Assembly: GCF_934330165.1 (NCBI RefSeq)
Contig: NZ_CAKRGI010000001.1
Coordinates: 1-64,000 of the forward strand
Origin: an uncultured Mediterraneibacter sp.
GTDB taxonomy: Bacteria; Bacillota; Clostridia; Lachnospirales; Lachnospiraceae
DNA: 64,000 nucleotides
Direction of reading: 5' to 3'
The notes beneath the pieces are model-generated. The model saw nothing but the letters and a program-made list of their open reading frames with translations. It did not search any database and was not told the origin of the DNA. This document shows positions 8,308-17,157 of this stretch, piece after piece. The position numbers and the translations under genes are program-made. The first letter of the stretch is position 1; each line of letters opens with the position of its first letter.

Positions 8308-8383
8308 ACAGGGATATTCACCCTATCATGCCTGTCCGTTGCATACGCCCGTACTTATCAGATATGGTGAATGTAATCCCTGT
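8308..8383 (-). other. Long interrupted stem in the pgk-tpiA spacer
   Basis: ACAGGGATATTCACC (8308-8322) can pair with GGTGAATGTAATCCCTGT (8366-8383), giving a roughly 15-bp stem with a 3-base bulge enclosing 43 bases. There is no T-run, so it looks like an mRNA stability or processing element, not a terminator. No known riboswitch is recognised. Confidence 0.4.
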
Positions 8384-8423
8384 CTGGACTCATTTTTTGC
8401 TTACGCCCACTTTAGTCAGGTGA

Positions 8424-9623
8424 TTATTTATCATTTGCTGCTGCAACACCCGGAAGTTCTTTTCCTTCAAGGAACTCAAGTGATGCACCGCCACCTGTTG
8501 AAATATGAGTCATCTTGTCACCATATCCAAGCTGATTTACAGCGGCTGCTGAATCTCCACCACCGATGATCGTTACTGCATCAGTCTCAGCCAGTGCTTC
8601 TGCTACTGCTTTTGTACCTGCTGCAAATTTAGGCATCTCGAAGCATCCCATTGGTCCGTTCCATACAACTGTCTTAGCTGTCTTAACAGCATCAGCAAAT
8701 AACTCTGCTGTCTTCGGTCCGATATCAAGACCTTCCCATCCATCCGGGATTTCTCCACTTGCAACTACCTGAATATTTGCATCATTTGAGAAATCATCAG
8801 CGATCACATTATCAACCGGAAGAAGCAGCTTTACACCTTTATCTTCTGCTTTTTTCAGCATATCAAGTGCATACTGGCAATAGTCTTCCTCAAGGAGAGA
8901 TGTACCAACATTTCCGCCCATTGCTTTGCTGAATGTATAAGCCATTCCACCTCCAATGATCAGTGTATCAACTTTCTCAAGCAAGTTCTCGATAACTGAG
9001 ATTTTGCTGGATACTTTTGCACCACCAAGGATTGCAACAAATGGTCTTTCCGGATTCTCTACAGCATTTCCGAGGAAATCGATTTCTTTCTGCATCAGAT
9101 ATCCAACAACTGCTGTATCAACAAACTGAGTCACTCCAACGTTAGAGCAGTGTGCTCTGTGAGCTGTTCCGAATGCATCATTCACAAATACATCGCAAAG
9201 AGATGCAAGATCTTTGCTGAATGCCTCACCATTCTTTGTCTCTTCTGCTCTGTAACGTGTATTCTCAAGAAGGATAACGTCTCCGTCCTGCATTGCTTCA
9301 ACAGCCGCTTTTGCGTTCGGTCCTACAACTTCCGGATCTGCTGCAAATTTTACTTCCTGTCCAAGAAGTTCGGAAAGTCTTACTGCAACCGGTGCAAGAG
9401 ACAGCTCCGGTTTTGGCTCTCCCTTCGGCTTTCCAAGATGAGAGCAGAGGATTACCTTTCCACCGTCTGCAATCAGCTTTTTGATCGTCGGAAGTGCTGC
9501 TACGATACGGTTCTCATCTGTAATTTTTCCATCGATAAGTGGAACATTGAAGTCACATCTTACAAGGACTCTCTTTCCTTTTACATTAATATCATCTACT
9601 GATTTTTTGTTAAGTGCTGCCAT
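8424..9623 (-). CDS. pgk: Phosphoglycerate kinase
   Basis: Transfers the acyl phosphate of 1,3-bisphosphoglycerate to ADP, giving ATP in glycolysis. The 399-residue monomeric two-domain protein shows the N-terminal signature [13 protein letters not shown], the substrate-binding HLGKPKGE and histidine in FGTAHRAH, the nucleotide-side GGAKVSSKI and the C-terminal GGGDSAAAV. Second gene of the operon; a terminator-like hairpin lies between it and gap. Confidence 0.98.
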   Translation of the reverse strand: MAALNKKSVDDINVKGKRVLVRCDFNVPLIDGKITDENRIVAALPTIKKLIADGGKVILCSHLGKPKGEPKPELSLAPVAVRLSELLGQEVKFAADPEVVGPNAKAAVEAMQDGDVILLENTRYRAEETKNGEAFSKDLASLCDVFVNDAFGTAHRAHCSNVGVTQFVDTAVVGYLMQKEIDFLGNAVENPERPFVAILGGAKVSSKISVIENLLEKVDTLIIGGGMAYTFSKAMGGNVGTSLLEEDYCQYALDMLKKAEDKGVKLLLPVDNVIADDFSNDANIQVVASGEIPDGWEGLDIGPKTAELFADAVKTAKTVVWNGPMGCFEMPKFAAGTKAVAEALAETDAVTIIGGGDSAAAVNQLGYGDKMTHISTGGGASLEFLEGKELPGVAAANDK

Positions 9624-9660
9624 AATAATAGCCTCCTGTTAATCTTTCTTTGCTTGATAG

Positions 9661-9702
9661 CAAAAATGGAGTCCGGTCCAACAATAAGACCGGACCCCAT
9701 TG
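9661..9702 (-). terminator. Attenuator-like hairpin between gap and pgk
   Basis: GGAGTCCGGTC (9668-9678) pairs with GACCGGACCCC (9688-9698) using one G-U pair, and on the minus strand the stem is followed by ATTTTTG. It looks like an intrinsic terminator inside the operon. If partial, it would raise gap mRNA over pgk and tpiA. Confidence 0.65.
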
Positions 9703-9751
9703 TGAGTCAATAATTCAAATTGCTTATTAAGTCATGATCCTCTTATGAGAA

Positions 9752-10771
9752 TTAAGCCTCAAGAAGTTTTCCGAAGTATTTGATTGTTCTTACCATCTGG
9801 CTTGTGTAAGAGTTCTCATTGTCATACCATGAAACAACCTGAACCTCTGTTGTACCATCGCCAACCGGAAGAGCCATTGTCTGAGTTGAATCGAACAGAG
9901 AACCAAATCTCATTCCTACGATATCGCTGGAAACGATCTGATCTTCGTTGTATCCATAAGACTCATTAGCTGCTGCCTTCATAGCTGCATTAATCTGATC
10001 TACTGTAACTTCTCCATCAACTACTGCTGTAAGGATTGTTGTAGAACCTGTTGGTGTAGGAACACGCTGTGCAGATCCGATCAACTTGCCATTCAGTTCT
10101 GGGATAACAAGACCGATTGCCTTTGCAGCACCTGTGCTGTTAGGAACGATATTAACTGCTGCTGCACGGGATCTTCTGAGATCGCCTTTTCTCTGCGGTC
10201 CATCAAGAGTCATCTGATCTCCTGTGTAAGCATGGATTGTACACATGATACCGGACTTGATTGCTGCAAGGTCATTAAGAGCTTTTGCCATCGGAGCCAG
10301 GCAGTTTGTTGTACAAGAAGCTGCTGAAATGATGTGGTCATCTTTTGTAAGTGTCTCGTGGTTTACATTGTAAACGATTGTCGGAAGGTCATTTCCAGCC
10401 GGAGCGGAGATAACTACTTTCTTAGCACCTGCATCGATGTGAGCCTGAGCTTTTGCTTTGGATGTATAGAATCCTGTACACTCCAGAACAACGTCAACAC
10501 CGATCTCTCCCCAAGGAAGCTCAGCTGCATTAGCCTTAGCGTAGATCTTGATCTCTTTTCCGTCAACTGTGATGGAATCCTCTCCTGCCTCTACTTTATC
10601 AGCCAGAGCGTATGTTCCCTGAGTTGAGTCATATTTTAACAGATGAGCAAGCATCTTAGGGGATGTAAGGTCGTTAATTGCTACTACCTCATATCCTTCT
10701 GCTCCGAACATCTGTCTGAAAGCAAGACGTCCGATACGTCCAAAACCATTGATCGCTACTTTTACTGCCAT
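9752..10771 (-). CDS. gap: Glyceraldehyde-3-phosphate dehydrogenase
   Basis: Oxidises glyceraldehyde 3-phosphate to 1,3-bisphosphoglycerate with NAD. The 339-residue protein has the dinucleotide fold [14 protein letters not shown] at residues 6-19, an acidic residue after the second strand (AINDLTSP), consistent with NAD use, and the catalytic cysteine in [12 protein letters not shown] near 153. C-terminal [12 protein letters not shown] is also typical. First gene of the glycolytic operon, with a promoter at 10876-10904 and a leader of about 100 bases. Confidence 0.98.
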   Translation of the reverse strand: MAVKVAINGFGRIGRLAFRQMFGAEGYEVVAINDLTSPKMLAHLLKYDSTQGTYALADKVEAGEDSITVDGKEIKIYAKANAAELPWGEIGVDVVLECTGFYTSKAKAQAHIDAGAKKVVISAPAGNDLPTIVYNVNHETLTKDDHIISAASCTTNCLAPMAKALNDLAAIKSGIMCTIHAYTGDQMTLDGPQRKGDLRRSRAAAVNIVPNSTGAAKAIGLVIPELNGKLIGSAQRVPTPTGSTTILTAVVDGEVTVDQINAAMKAAANESYGYNEDQIVSSDIVGMRFGSLFDSTQTMALPVGDGTTEVQVVSWYDNENSYTSQMVRTIKYFGKLLEA

Positions 10772-10875
10772 GATTAATTCCTCCTAAAAGTTTTTAAAAA
10801 GTTATGACTGTTCTTCAGCCATGGCGATAAACTCTTTACAAAGCGATGATTGTTAAGAATTCATCAACTAAATTA

Positions 10876-10904
10876 ATTGTACTAAAACAAAAACAAAAAT
10901 TCAA
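10876..10904 (-). promoter_or_regulatory. gap operon promoter
   Basis: Minus-strand TTGAAT (10899-10904) and TACAAT (10876-10881), 17-bp spacer. The leader to the gap start is about 100 bases, and no known riboswitch is recognised in it. Confidence 0.65.
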
Positions 10905-10929
10905 GTACTAAATCCATTTAAATACAATT

Positions 10930-11751
10930 TTATGGAACAATCCTTTGAAATACAGGTTTGCGTCCATGAAATTCTGCATAATAGCTAAAGCCACATTCCC
11001 GGAGTATTTCCGCTGCCTTTTCGAATCCATAAGCAACATGGGCAGGTTCATGAGCATCTGCCCCGATCGTAATGATCTCCCCGCCAAGCTCCCGGTAACG
11101 TTTCAGTACATCCGGGTGGGGATTCGGGAATCCAAGTCCGTATTTTATACCCGCCAGGTTCATTTCCAGTCCTTTTCCTTCTGCGATCAGTTTTTTCAGA
11201 ACCGCATCAATCTCATCTGAAAATTTTCTATAAGAATATTCTGCTGCCTGATGGATTCCATAACGTACCACGTAATCCAGATGTCCCAGTGCATCAAAAT
11301 CTTTCACTGCCGCCACATCTTCCAACGTTTCCCGGAAAGCCATCCGGTAAACTTCTTCATCCGTTTTTCCTTCAAAGATTTTACGATAATAAGGATCCTG
11401 TCCGCCAACAAGATGGACGGATCCAATTACAAAATCAAAGGGATATGTCTCTGTCAGTCGGTGATACGCTTCTCCCAGATGCTTCTGAAGCCCAATCTCC
11501 ACTCCGATCCTCAGATCCAGTTTGTCTTTATATTGTTCCTTCAGACGGTTAAGTCGGCCAAAATACTCATCCAGGTCAAATTGAAATGCATTTGCCGGGA
11601 AATCCGGGGTCTCCGGAAAGTCCAAATCCATATGATCTGTGATACAGACCCCTTCCAGCCCTTTTTCGACTGCTGCATCCAGCATAAAAGTAACCGGTGC
11701 TTCACTGTCAGCCGAAAAGCACGTATGCATATGGCAGTCACTTTTTATCAT
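10930..11751 (-). CDS. hisK: PHP-domain histidinol-phosphatase family protein
   Basis: A 273-residue PHP-fold metal phosphoesterase of the HisJ/HisK type, whose characterised members dephosphorylate histidinol phosphate. Metal ligands are visible in DCHMHTCFSADS (5-16), ITDHMDLDFPE, GVEIGLQ, GSVHLVGG, LGHLDYVVRYG and GADAHEP. It overlaps the mnmA stop by four bases and is the last gene of the Fe-S/tRNA operon, with no other histidine gene near. The true substrate is therefore open, and the symbol rests on family resemblance. Confidence 0.85.
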   Translation of the reverse strand: MIKSDCHMHTCFSADSEAPVTFMLDAAVEKGLEGVCITDHMDLDFPETPDFPANAFQFDLDEYFGRLNRLKEQYKDKLDLRIGVEIGLQKHLGEAYHRLTETYPFDFVIGSVHLVGGQDPYYRKIFEGKTDEEVYRMAFRETLEDVAAVKDFDALGHLDYVVRYGIHQAAEYSYRKFSDEIDAVLKKLIAEGKGLEMNLAGIKYGLGFPNPHPDVLKRYRELGGEIITIGADAHEPAHVAYGFEKAAEILRECGFSYYAEFHGRKPVFQRIVP

Positions 11752-12824
11752 AATATCGTTCCGCCTCCAAGTACATATTCTCCGTCATATAATACCACTG
11801 CCTGCCCCGGGGTTGCCGCACGGATCGGCTCGTCAAATGTACAGACGATTTCATCTTCTCCCGTCCGTTCTACAGTACACCATGCTCCTTTATGGTTATA
11901 GCGGATCTTCGCAAAGACACGTACCGGCTCTGTGATCTGCTCTACACTCATAAAATTCAGTTCATTTGCACGCACTGTATAAGTCAGGGATTCTTCGTAA
12001 GTTCCGATCACAACTTCGTTGGTCTCGGGTCGGATTTCAAGGACGAATGCCGGATATCCCAGAGCCAGTCCAAGCCCTTTCCGCTGTCCCACTGTATAAT
12101 GGATGATTCCCTTATGTTTTCCAAGAATCTTTCCCTCCGGAGTAACAAAATCACCGGTCTGCAACACCTGATCTGTTGTGTTTTCAATAAATGAAGCATA
12201 ATCACCATCCGGTACAAAGCAGATATCCTGACTGTCCGGCTTATGTGCAACCAACAGTCCGATCTCATCTGCCATTTCCCGGATCCTGTCTTTTGAATAT
12301 TCTCCTACAGGCATCAGGGTACGTGCCAGTTGTTCCTGGGTCAGATTATACAGTGCATACGTCTGATCTTTTTCCATTGTAGCCGAACGACGGATCGCAT
12401 ACCTTCCATTCGGAAGATGCTCTATCCTTGCATAATGACCTGTGGCAATATAATCAGCACCGATAGAAAGGCTTCTCTGAAGCAGTGCCTCCCATTTCAC
12501 ATACCGGTTGCATGCAATACAGGGGTTTGGTGTTCTTCCGGCAAGATATTCTTTTGTAAAATATTCGATCACGCTCTTTTGGAACTCATCCTTAAAATTC
12601 ATAACATAATAAGGAATCCCGATCGCAGCTGCAACTCTTCTTGCGTCATCCACCGCACTCAGTCCACAGCAGCCACCGTTCTCTTCCTGCACAATATTTT
12701 CTTCGTCCTGCCAGATCTGCATGGTCACACCTATGACATCATATCCCTGCTTTTTTAAAAGCCATGCCGCCACAGATGAATCCACACCACCGGACATTCC
12801 TACAACTACTTTTCCTTTACTCAT
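11748..12824 (-). CDS. mnmA: tRNA-specific 2-thiouridylase
   Basis: Thiolates the wobble uridine of tRNA Lys, Glu and Gln, using sulfur from cysteine desulfurase and ATP. The 358-residue protein shows the PP-loop GMSGGVDSSVAAW near the N-terminus, the catalytic cysteines in PNPCIACNRYVKW and the second one in SQDICFVPDGDY, and a C-terminal beta-barrel region (GQRKGLGLALG, AATPGQAVVLYDG). The ATG at 12824 overlaps the nifU stop as TGATG, implying translational coupling. The position after nifS-nifU fits its sulfur supply. Confidence 0.97.
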   Translation of the reverse strand: MSKGKVVVGMSGGVDSSVAAWLLKKQGYDVIGVTMQIWQDEENIVQEENGGCCGLSAVDDARRVAAAIGIPYYVMNFKDEFQKSVIEYFTKEYLAGRTPNPCIACNRYVKWEALLQRSLSIGADYIATGHYARIEHLPNGRYAIRRSATMEKDQTYALYNLTQEQLARTLMPVGEYSKDRIREMADEIGLLVAHKPDSQDICFVPDGDYASFIENTTDQVLQTGDFVTPEGKILGKHKGIIHYTVGQRKGLGLALGYPAFVLEIRPETNEVVIGTYEESLTYTVRANELNFMSVEQITEPVRVFAKIRYNHKGAWCTVERTGEDEIVCTFDEPIRAATPGQAVVLYDGEYVLGGGTIL

Positions 12825-13267
12825 CAATATTCCTCTTCTTCAGCCTCTTCTCCCTCATGGATATCTGACTTCGGTTTCTTCAGACCTTCAATTTTGATGC
12901 CATGCTTTTCAGCATAATCCCAGAGTGCTGCATGGATTGCTTCTTCAGCAAGCAGGGAACAATGTACCTTTACCGGTGGAAGTCCGTCCAAAGCTTCCAT
13001 AACGGCTTTGTTCGTTACCTCCATTGCCTCCTGAACTGTTTTTCCCTTTACCATTTCTGTTGCCATACTGGAAGTTGCAACCGCTGCACCGCAGCCAAAA
13101 GTCTTAAACTTTACATCACGGATAATCTGATTTTCGTCGATATCCAGATAAATTCTCATGATATCTCCACATTTTGCGTTTCCTACTGTACCTACTCCGC
13201 TCGCATTCTCAATTTCCCCTACATTTCTCGGATGCTGAAAATGATCCATTACCTTTTCTGTATACAT
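12824..13267 (-). CDS. nifU: Fe-S cluster assembly scaffold, NifU/IscU-like
   Basis: A 147-residue scaffold on which [2Fe-2S] clusters are built from sulfide delivered by the desulfurase encoded just upstream. The three ligand cysteines stand in NAKCGDIMRIYL, KTFGCGAAVATSS and KVHCSLLAEEAI. The C-terminal tail is strongly acidic (EGEEAEEEEY), an extension beyond the IscU core. Only the N-terminal IscU-like domain of NifU is present. Coupled to mnmA by a one-base overlap. Confidence 0.95.
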   Translation of the reverse strand: MYTEKVMDHFQHPRNVGEIENASGVGTVGNAKCGDIMRIYLDIDENQIIRDVKFKTFGCGAAVATSSMATEMVKGKTVQEAMEVTNKAVMEALDGLPPVKVHCSLLAEEAIHAALWDYAEKHGIKIEGLKKPKSDIHEGEEAEEEEY

Positions 13268-13366
13268 TCTGACTTTCCTCCATTAATCTCTGATCTTATC
13301 TTTTTCTATTTTTATTTTCTTTTTTATCTTCTATGTGTTATCTTTTATTGTCCTGATCTGCCGCTC

Positions 13367-14548
13367 TTATTTCTGCTTTCTCATAAAGTCTTCATACAGC
13401 GGAGACATACTGCGAAGATGTGCCACGATCTCTTTCAGATTGTCGATCGTATAATCAATATCTTCTTTTGTTGTCTCTGCACTTAAGGTCATACGAAGTG
13501 AGCCATGTGCAATCTCATGAGGCAGACCGATGGCAAGAAGTACGTGTGACGGATCCAGAGAACCGGATGTACAGGCTGAACCACTGGATGCACAGATCCC
13601 TTTCATATCCAGCATGATCAGAAGGGACTCTCCCTCTACAAACCGGAAACTGAAATTGATATTATTTGGAAGACGTCTTGCCCGGTCTCCGTTCAGACGG
13701 CAGTACGGAATCTCTTTCTCAATTCTTGCGATCGCATAATCTCTTAGTTCTGTCTCTTTTCTGATCCGATCATCCATAGAAGCCACCGCAAGTTCCACAG
13801 CTTTTCCAAATCCTACGATTCCCGGAACGTTCTCCGTTCCTGCACGACGCTTTCTTTCCTGAGCTCCTCCATGTACAAAAGAACGGATCTTAACTCCTTT
13901 TCTGATATACAGGAAACCGATTCCTTTTGGTCCGTTCAGCTTATGTCCACTGGAACTGAGCATATCAATATTCATCTCATCTACGTTGATCGGAACCTGT
14001 CCAAATGCCTGAACTGCGTCTGTATGGAATAAGATTCCATGTTTATGTGCGATCTCGCCGATTTCTTTAATCGGTTCGATCGTACCGATTTCATTGTTAG
14101 CAAACATAATACTGATCAATATCGTATCCGGGCGGATTGCTGCTTCTACAGCTTCCGGACTGACAATACCATTCTCATCCACATCCAGATAAGTCACCTC
14201 ATATCCACGCTTCTCCAGATACTCTCCTGTATGAAGGATTGCATGATGTTCAATCTTTGTCGTAATAATATGCTTACCTTTTGAGCCATAAGCCTCTGCT
14301 GTTGCTTTCAAAGCCCAGTTATCTGATTCTGAACCGCCTGCCGTAAAATAGATTTCTTCTGTCTTTGCTCCAAGAGCCTTGGCGATTGTCTCTCTCTGCT
14401 TCGTTATAACTTCTTTATTTGATGAACCCACACTGTATACACTGGATGGATTTCCAAAATGCTCCGTAAAATATGGCAGCATTGCCTCAACAACTTCCGG
14501 TGCTGTCTTTGTCGTCGCTGCATTATCAAGATAAATTAGTTTTCCCAT
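13367..14548 (-). CDS. nifS: Cysteine desulfurase, NifS/IscS type
   Basis: PLP enzyme that takes sulfur from cysteine as a persulfide for Fe-S assembly and tRNA thiolation. The 393 residues include IYLDNAATTKTAPEVVEAM at the start, TAGGSESDNWA, the PLP lysine in SSSGHKLNGPKGIGF, and the active-site cysteine loop GSACTSGSLDPSHVL. The gene lies between the Rrf2 regulator and the scaffold, the classical isc order in Clostridia. Confidence 0.97.
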   Translation of the reverse strand: MGKLIYLDNAATTKTAPEVVEAMLPYFTEHFGNPSSVYSVGSSNKEVITKQRETIAKALGAKTEEIYFTAGGSESDNWALKATAEAYGSKGKHIITTKIEHHAILHTGEYLEKRGYEVTYLDVDENGIVSPEAVEAAIRPDTILISIMFANNEIGTIEPIKEIGEIAHKHGILFHTDAVQAFGQVPINVDEMNIDMLSSSGHKLNGPKGIGFLYIRKGVKIRSFVHGGAQERKRRAGTENVPGIVGFGKAVELAVASMDDRIRKETELRDYAIARIEKEIPYCRLNGDRARRLPNNINFSFRFVEGESLLIMLDMKGICASSGSACTSGSLDPSHVLLAIGLPHEIAHGSLRMTLSAETTKEDIDYTIDNLKEIVAHLRSMSPLYEDFMRKQK

Positions 14549-14605
14549 TGTCCTTTGCCTCCGTATCCGTTCTGCTTTTATTCTGATTCTTTTCCTGTAT
14601 TTTAT

Positions 14606-15061
14606 TCAGTTTTTGCACTGCGAGCGATCTTTGTCATCGCATGGAGTATTACGTCTTTCCTCCACCAGCTGACTTAACCAGATATCATCCACTGTCCGGT
14701 TAATACTGTCATTGATCCTTTTCCATACATACTTTGTCACGCAGCTTTCTGACGCCTGGCAGCCTCCCCTGGGATCAAGTCCCGCACACTCTACCGGTTC
14801 CAGACTTCCTTCCAATGCCCGGAGTACTTCACCTACTGAGATTTCTTTTGCATCTCTTGCGAGGATATAACCTCCATTTGCTCCCCGGATGCTCTTTACT
14901 ATCCCTGCTTTTTTCAGCATGGACATAAGCTGTTCGAGATAGCGTTCAGAAATATCCTGCCTTTTTGAAATACTTGTGATAGATACCGGTGTCTTCTCAC
15001 TATATTGTGCAAGATCGATCAGGGCTCTCAGACCATATCTGCCTTTCGTTGACAGTTTCAA
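14606..15061 (-). CDS. iscR: Rrf2-family regulator, IscR-like
   Basis: A 151-residue winged-helix regulator with MKLSTKGRYGLRALIDLA at the start and the recognition region SISKRQDISERYLEQL. Three cysteines in the C-terminal part (VECAGLDPRGGCQASESCV) match the IscR Fe-S ligand pattern, so it probably senses cluster status and represses the operon that it heads. Translation starts with TTG at 15061 after GAAGGTG. A 17-bp palindrome sits in its leader. Confidence 0.9.
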   Translation of the reverse strand: MKLSTKGRYGLRALIDLAQYSEKTPVSITSISKRQDISERYLEQLMSMLKKAGIVKSIRGANGGYILARDAKEISVGEVLRALEGSLEPVECAGLDPRGGCQASESCVTKYVWKRINDSINRTVDDIWLSQLVEERRNTPCDDKDRSQCKN

Positions 15062-15092
15062 ATTTTCACCTTCTTTTATCCTGCTAATTATC

Positions 15093-15109
15093 CCTAGTAT
15101 TGTACTAGG
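15093..15109. promoter_or_regulatory. Palindromic operator of the isc-type operon
   Basis: CCTAGTA-TTG-TACTAGG is a perfect 7-bp inverted repeat between the promoter (15122-15150) and the Rrf2 start codon, a typical place for autorepression. Binding by the Rrf2 protein is inferred. Confidence 0.6.
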
Positions 15110-15121
15110 ATTTTCTTTAGT

Positions 15122-15150
15122 AGGATATCACCCGTATTTTGTTCTGTCAA
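15122..15150 (-). promoter_or_regulatory. Promoter of the Rrf2-nifS-nifU-mnmA operon
   Basis: Minus-strand TTGACA (15145-15150) and TATCCT (15122-15127), 17-bp spacer. The palindrome at 15093-15109 begins about 13 bases downstream. Confidence 0.6.
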
Positions 15151-15201
15151 GGCTGTTCCTGAAATAAATATGAAAAGAACAATTCATCAGGAGGCTCTTT
15201 C

Positions 15202-16578
15202 ATGCCTGCCAGAACCAAACTGATTCAGGGAACATTCATTCTTACTTTCGTTGGAATCCTCAGCCGGTTTATGGGATTTTTCTTCCGTATGTTTACAAGT
15301 CACGTCTTTGGTGAGGAAAATGTCGGTCTTTACCAGCTGATCTTTCCGGTTTATCTTTTCTGCCTTTCGCTAAGTACTGCTGGAATCGAAGCTGCAATTT
15401 CACGGACTGTTGCTCAGAAGTCATCCCGTGGCAAATATATTGAAGCTCTGTCGATTCTATATACCGGACTCTTTTTTTCTGTTCTTTTTTCCATAATACA
15501 AATGCTGCTTCTTCAGAACTATGCCCTTTGGATTGCCATCCACTGGATGGGGGATGCACGATGTGCCAACCTCTTTCTTCCAATCACCTATGCCCTGCCC
15601 GCTGCTGCTATCCATAGCTGCATCTCAGGCTATAGTTACGGTCTGCAAAAAACTTCAGTTCCTGCTTTATCGCAGCTTTTAGAACAGCTTGTCCGCATCT
15701 CTTTTGTCGTAGTGGTTTATTTTTTGTTTCAAAAGAATGGGCAGACTCCCGGCATCCTGCTTGCTGTTCTCGGCATTGTAGTTGGAGAATATTGTTCAGC
15801 ACTCTATTCTCTTGCATGCTTACATCGGCTTCCCCCTGCCCAACTGCCTTCCCCGAGAAAATTCAATCGTTTTTTTCGTTCACTTCCGCAAAATACTCTT
15901 GAACTGATGCCAACTGCTTTCCCGCTTACAATGAATCGTACAACGATCACCTTGCTTCAGGGGATTGAAGCGACTTCCATTCCTGTATGCCTGAAACTTT
16001 CCGGCTGTACTTCTTCAGAAGCTCTTCGTATTTACGGTGTACTGACTGGAATGGCTTTGCCCTGCATTTTATTTCCTTCCGCACTGACCAATTCACTCAG
16101 TGTCATGCTGATGCCAGCCGTTGCCCAAGAACAATGCTCTGGTTCCGTCTCCTCTCTACGCCGGCTGATCCTTCGTGCCATTGGCGGCTGCTTCACACTG
16201 GGACTTATAAGCTGCTTCTTTTTCCTGATAACCGGAAGCTTTATCGGTAATACACTTTTTCACAGTGAACTTGCGGGCAGATTTATTCTGACACTTGCAT
16301 GGCTTTGTCCATTTCTCTATACCAATACCGCCCTGTCAAGCACTCTGAACGGACTTGGCAAAAGTTTCCTCACCCTGCTGATCAATATCATCGGACTTTC
16401 AATCCGTATCTTCAGTATTTATATCGTAATCCCTGAATTTGGCATACAGGGATACCTCTGGGGACTTCTTTTCAGCCAACTGATAGTCTGCATCATCTTT
16501 CTTGTCTGCCTGCGTCTGATAACTGCAAAACCCTTCTTAAAAATACCGTTAAAATTTTCTCAGAAAAACATGCAGTAA
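15202..16578 (+). CDS. SpoVB/MurJ-like polysaccharide flippase (MOP superfamily)
   Basis: A 458-residue integral membrane protein with about 12-14 hydrophobic helices and the N-terminal pattern GTFILTFVGILSRFMGFFFR seen in the SpoVB/YkvU branch. This family moves lipid-linked cell-wall or polysaccharide precursors across the membrane, and SpoVB is needed for spore cortex in Bacillus. The start is set by GGAGG just upstream of ATG 15202. Its 3' end overlaps the convergent spoIIM-like gene by 30 bp. The nearby SpoIIM gene supports a sporulation role, but a vegetative flippase cannot be excluded. Confidence 0.85.
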   Translation: MPARTKLIQGTFILTFVGILSRFMGFFFRMFTSHVFGEENVGLYQLIFPVYLFCLSLSTAGIEAAISRTVAQKSSRGKYIEALSILYTGLFFSVLFSIIQMLLLQNYALWIAIHWMGDARCANLFLPITYALPAAAIHSCISGYSYGLQKTSVPALSQLLEQLVRISFVVVVYFLFQKNGQTPGILLAVLGIVVGEYCSALYSLACLHRLPPAQLPSPRKFNRFFRSLPQNTLELMPTAFPLTMNRTTITLLQGIEATSIPVCLKLSGCTSSEALRIYGVLTGMALPCILFPSALTNSLSVMLMPAVAQEQCSGSVSSLRRLILRAIGGCFTLGLISCFFFLITGSFIGNTLFHSELAGRFILTLAWLCPFLYTNTALSSTLNGLGKSFLTLLINIIGLSIRIFSIYIVIPEFGIQGYLWGLLFSQLIVCIIFLVCLRLITAKPFLKIPLKFSQKNMQ

Positions 16579-17088
16579 AACCGGATTTACATAAATTTCC
16601 ATGATCATCCCACTTAAAAGCATACTGACTGACATAATGGTTTTTTCTCTGCTCCATCTGCTTTTTGGATACATCCAACAATAGGAAAGAATGATCAAAA
16701 AAGACGGAATATAAAAGAGGAACTGGGGAAAAATCCCCAACAGACAAAAGATACTTCCTTTGATTCCCAGTTCAGTCACAGCCATTGAAAGAAGAATTCC
16801 TCCTGATATGCCCGTCCACATTGCAAAAAGCGATGCAGTTATTTTTCTCATTTTCGTAAATGCCAGCCCAAGAAGAACTGCAAACGGAATCGCTCTTACC
16901 TTTAAAAGATACCAGATAAATTCCTGTGCAACTATTTTGGTCTGTGAGAACTGCTGTAAAAAATAGTCGCTGAAAACCTCCGGTTCCGCGACATACTGTC
17001 TCGCTATAAAATTTGTATAAATGATACCAAATAAAAACCCCGGCATAAAAAGCGTAAGGATACGCTTTCCTGTATGAAATTTCTTCAA
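16549..17088 (-). CDS. spoIIM: SpoIIM-like sporulation membrane protein
   Basis: In Bacillus SpoIIM acts with SpoIID and SpoIIP in peptidoglycan hydrolysis during engulfment. This product of about 179 residues is hydrophobic, with some five membrane helices, and shows the family-like start LTLFMPGFLFGIIYTNFIAR and later SMAVTELGIKGSIFCLLG. I choose the TTG at 17088 because AGGAGG precedes it by 7 bases. The upstream in-frame ATG at 17118 overlaps the -10 of a sigma-E-like promoter and would not be in the transcript. The last ten codons overlap the convergent flippase gene. Confidence 0.82.
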   Translation of the reverse strand: MKKFHTGKRILTLFMPGFLFGIIYTNFIARQYVAEPEVFSDYFLQQFSQTKIVAQEFIWYLLKVRAIPFAVLLGLAFTKMRKITASLFAMWTGISGGILLSMAVTELGIKGSIFCLLGIFPQFLFYIPSFLIILSYCWMYPKSRWSREKTIMSVSMLLSGMIMEIYVNPVLLHVFLRKF

Positions 17089-17116
17089 GACACTTCCTCC
17101 TGTCATCCGATATTTC

Positions 17117-17144
17117 ATTATATGCCGGGGTATTTTGAATATAC
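17117..17144 (-). promoter_or_regulatory. Sigma-E-like promoter of spoIIM
   Basis: Minus-strand GTATATT (17138-17144) and CATATAAT (17117-17124) with a 13-bp spacer. The Bacillus sigma-E consensus is about KMATATT-N13/14-CATACAHT, so each box has one mismatch. spoIIM is a sigma-E gene in Bacillus, which fits. Confidence 0.55.
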
Positions 17145-17157
17145 GTTACTTACGATC

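Noticed and set aside
8000..8569. Long plus-strand frame opposite tpiA and pgk
   Set aside because: It is a shadow of two certain genes and has no ribosome site; the same holds for the many other long frames antisense to conserved genes.
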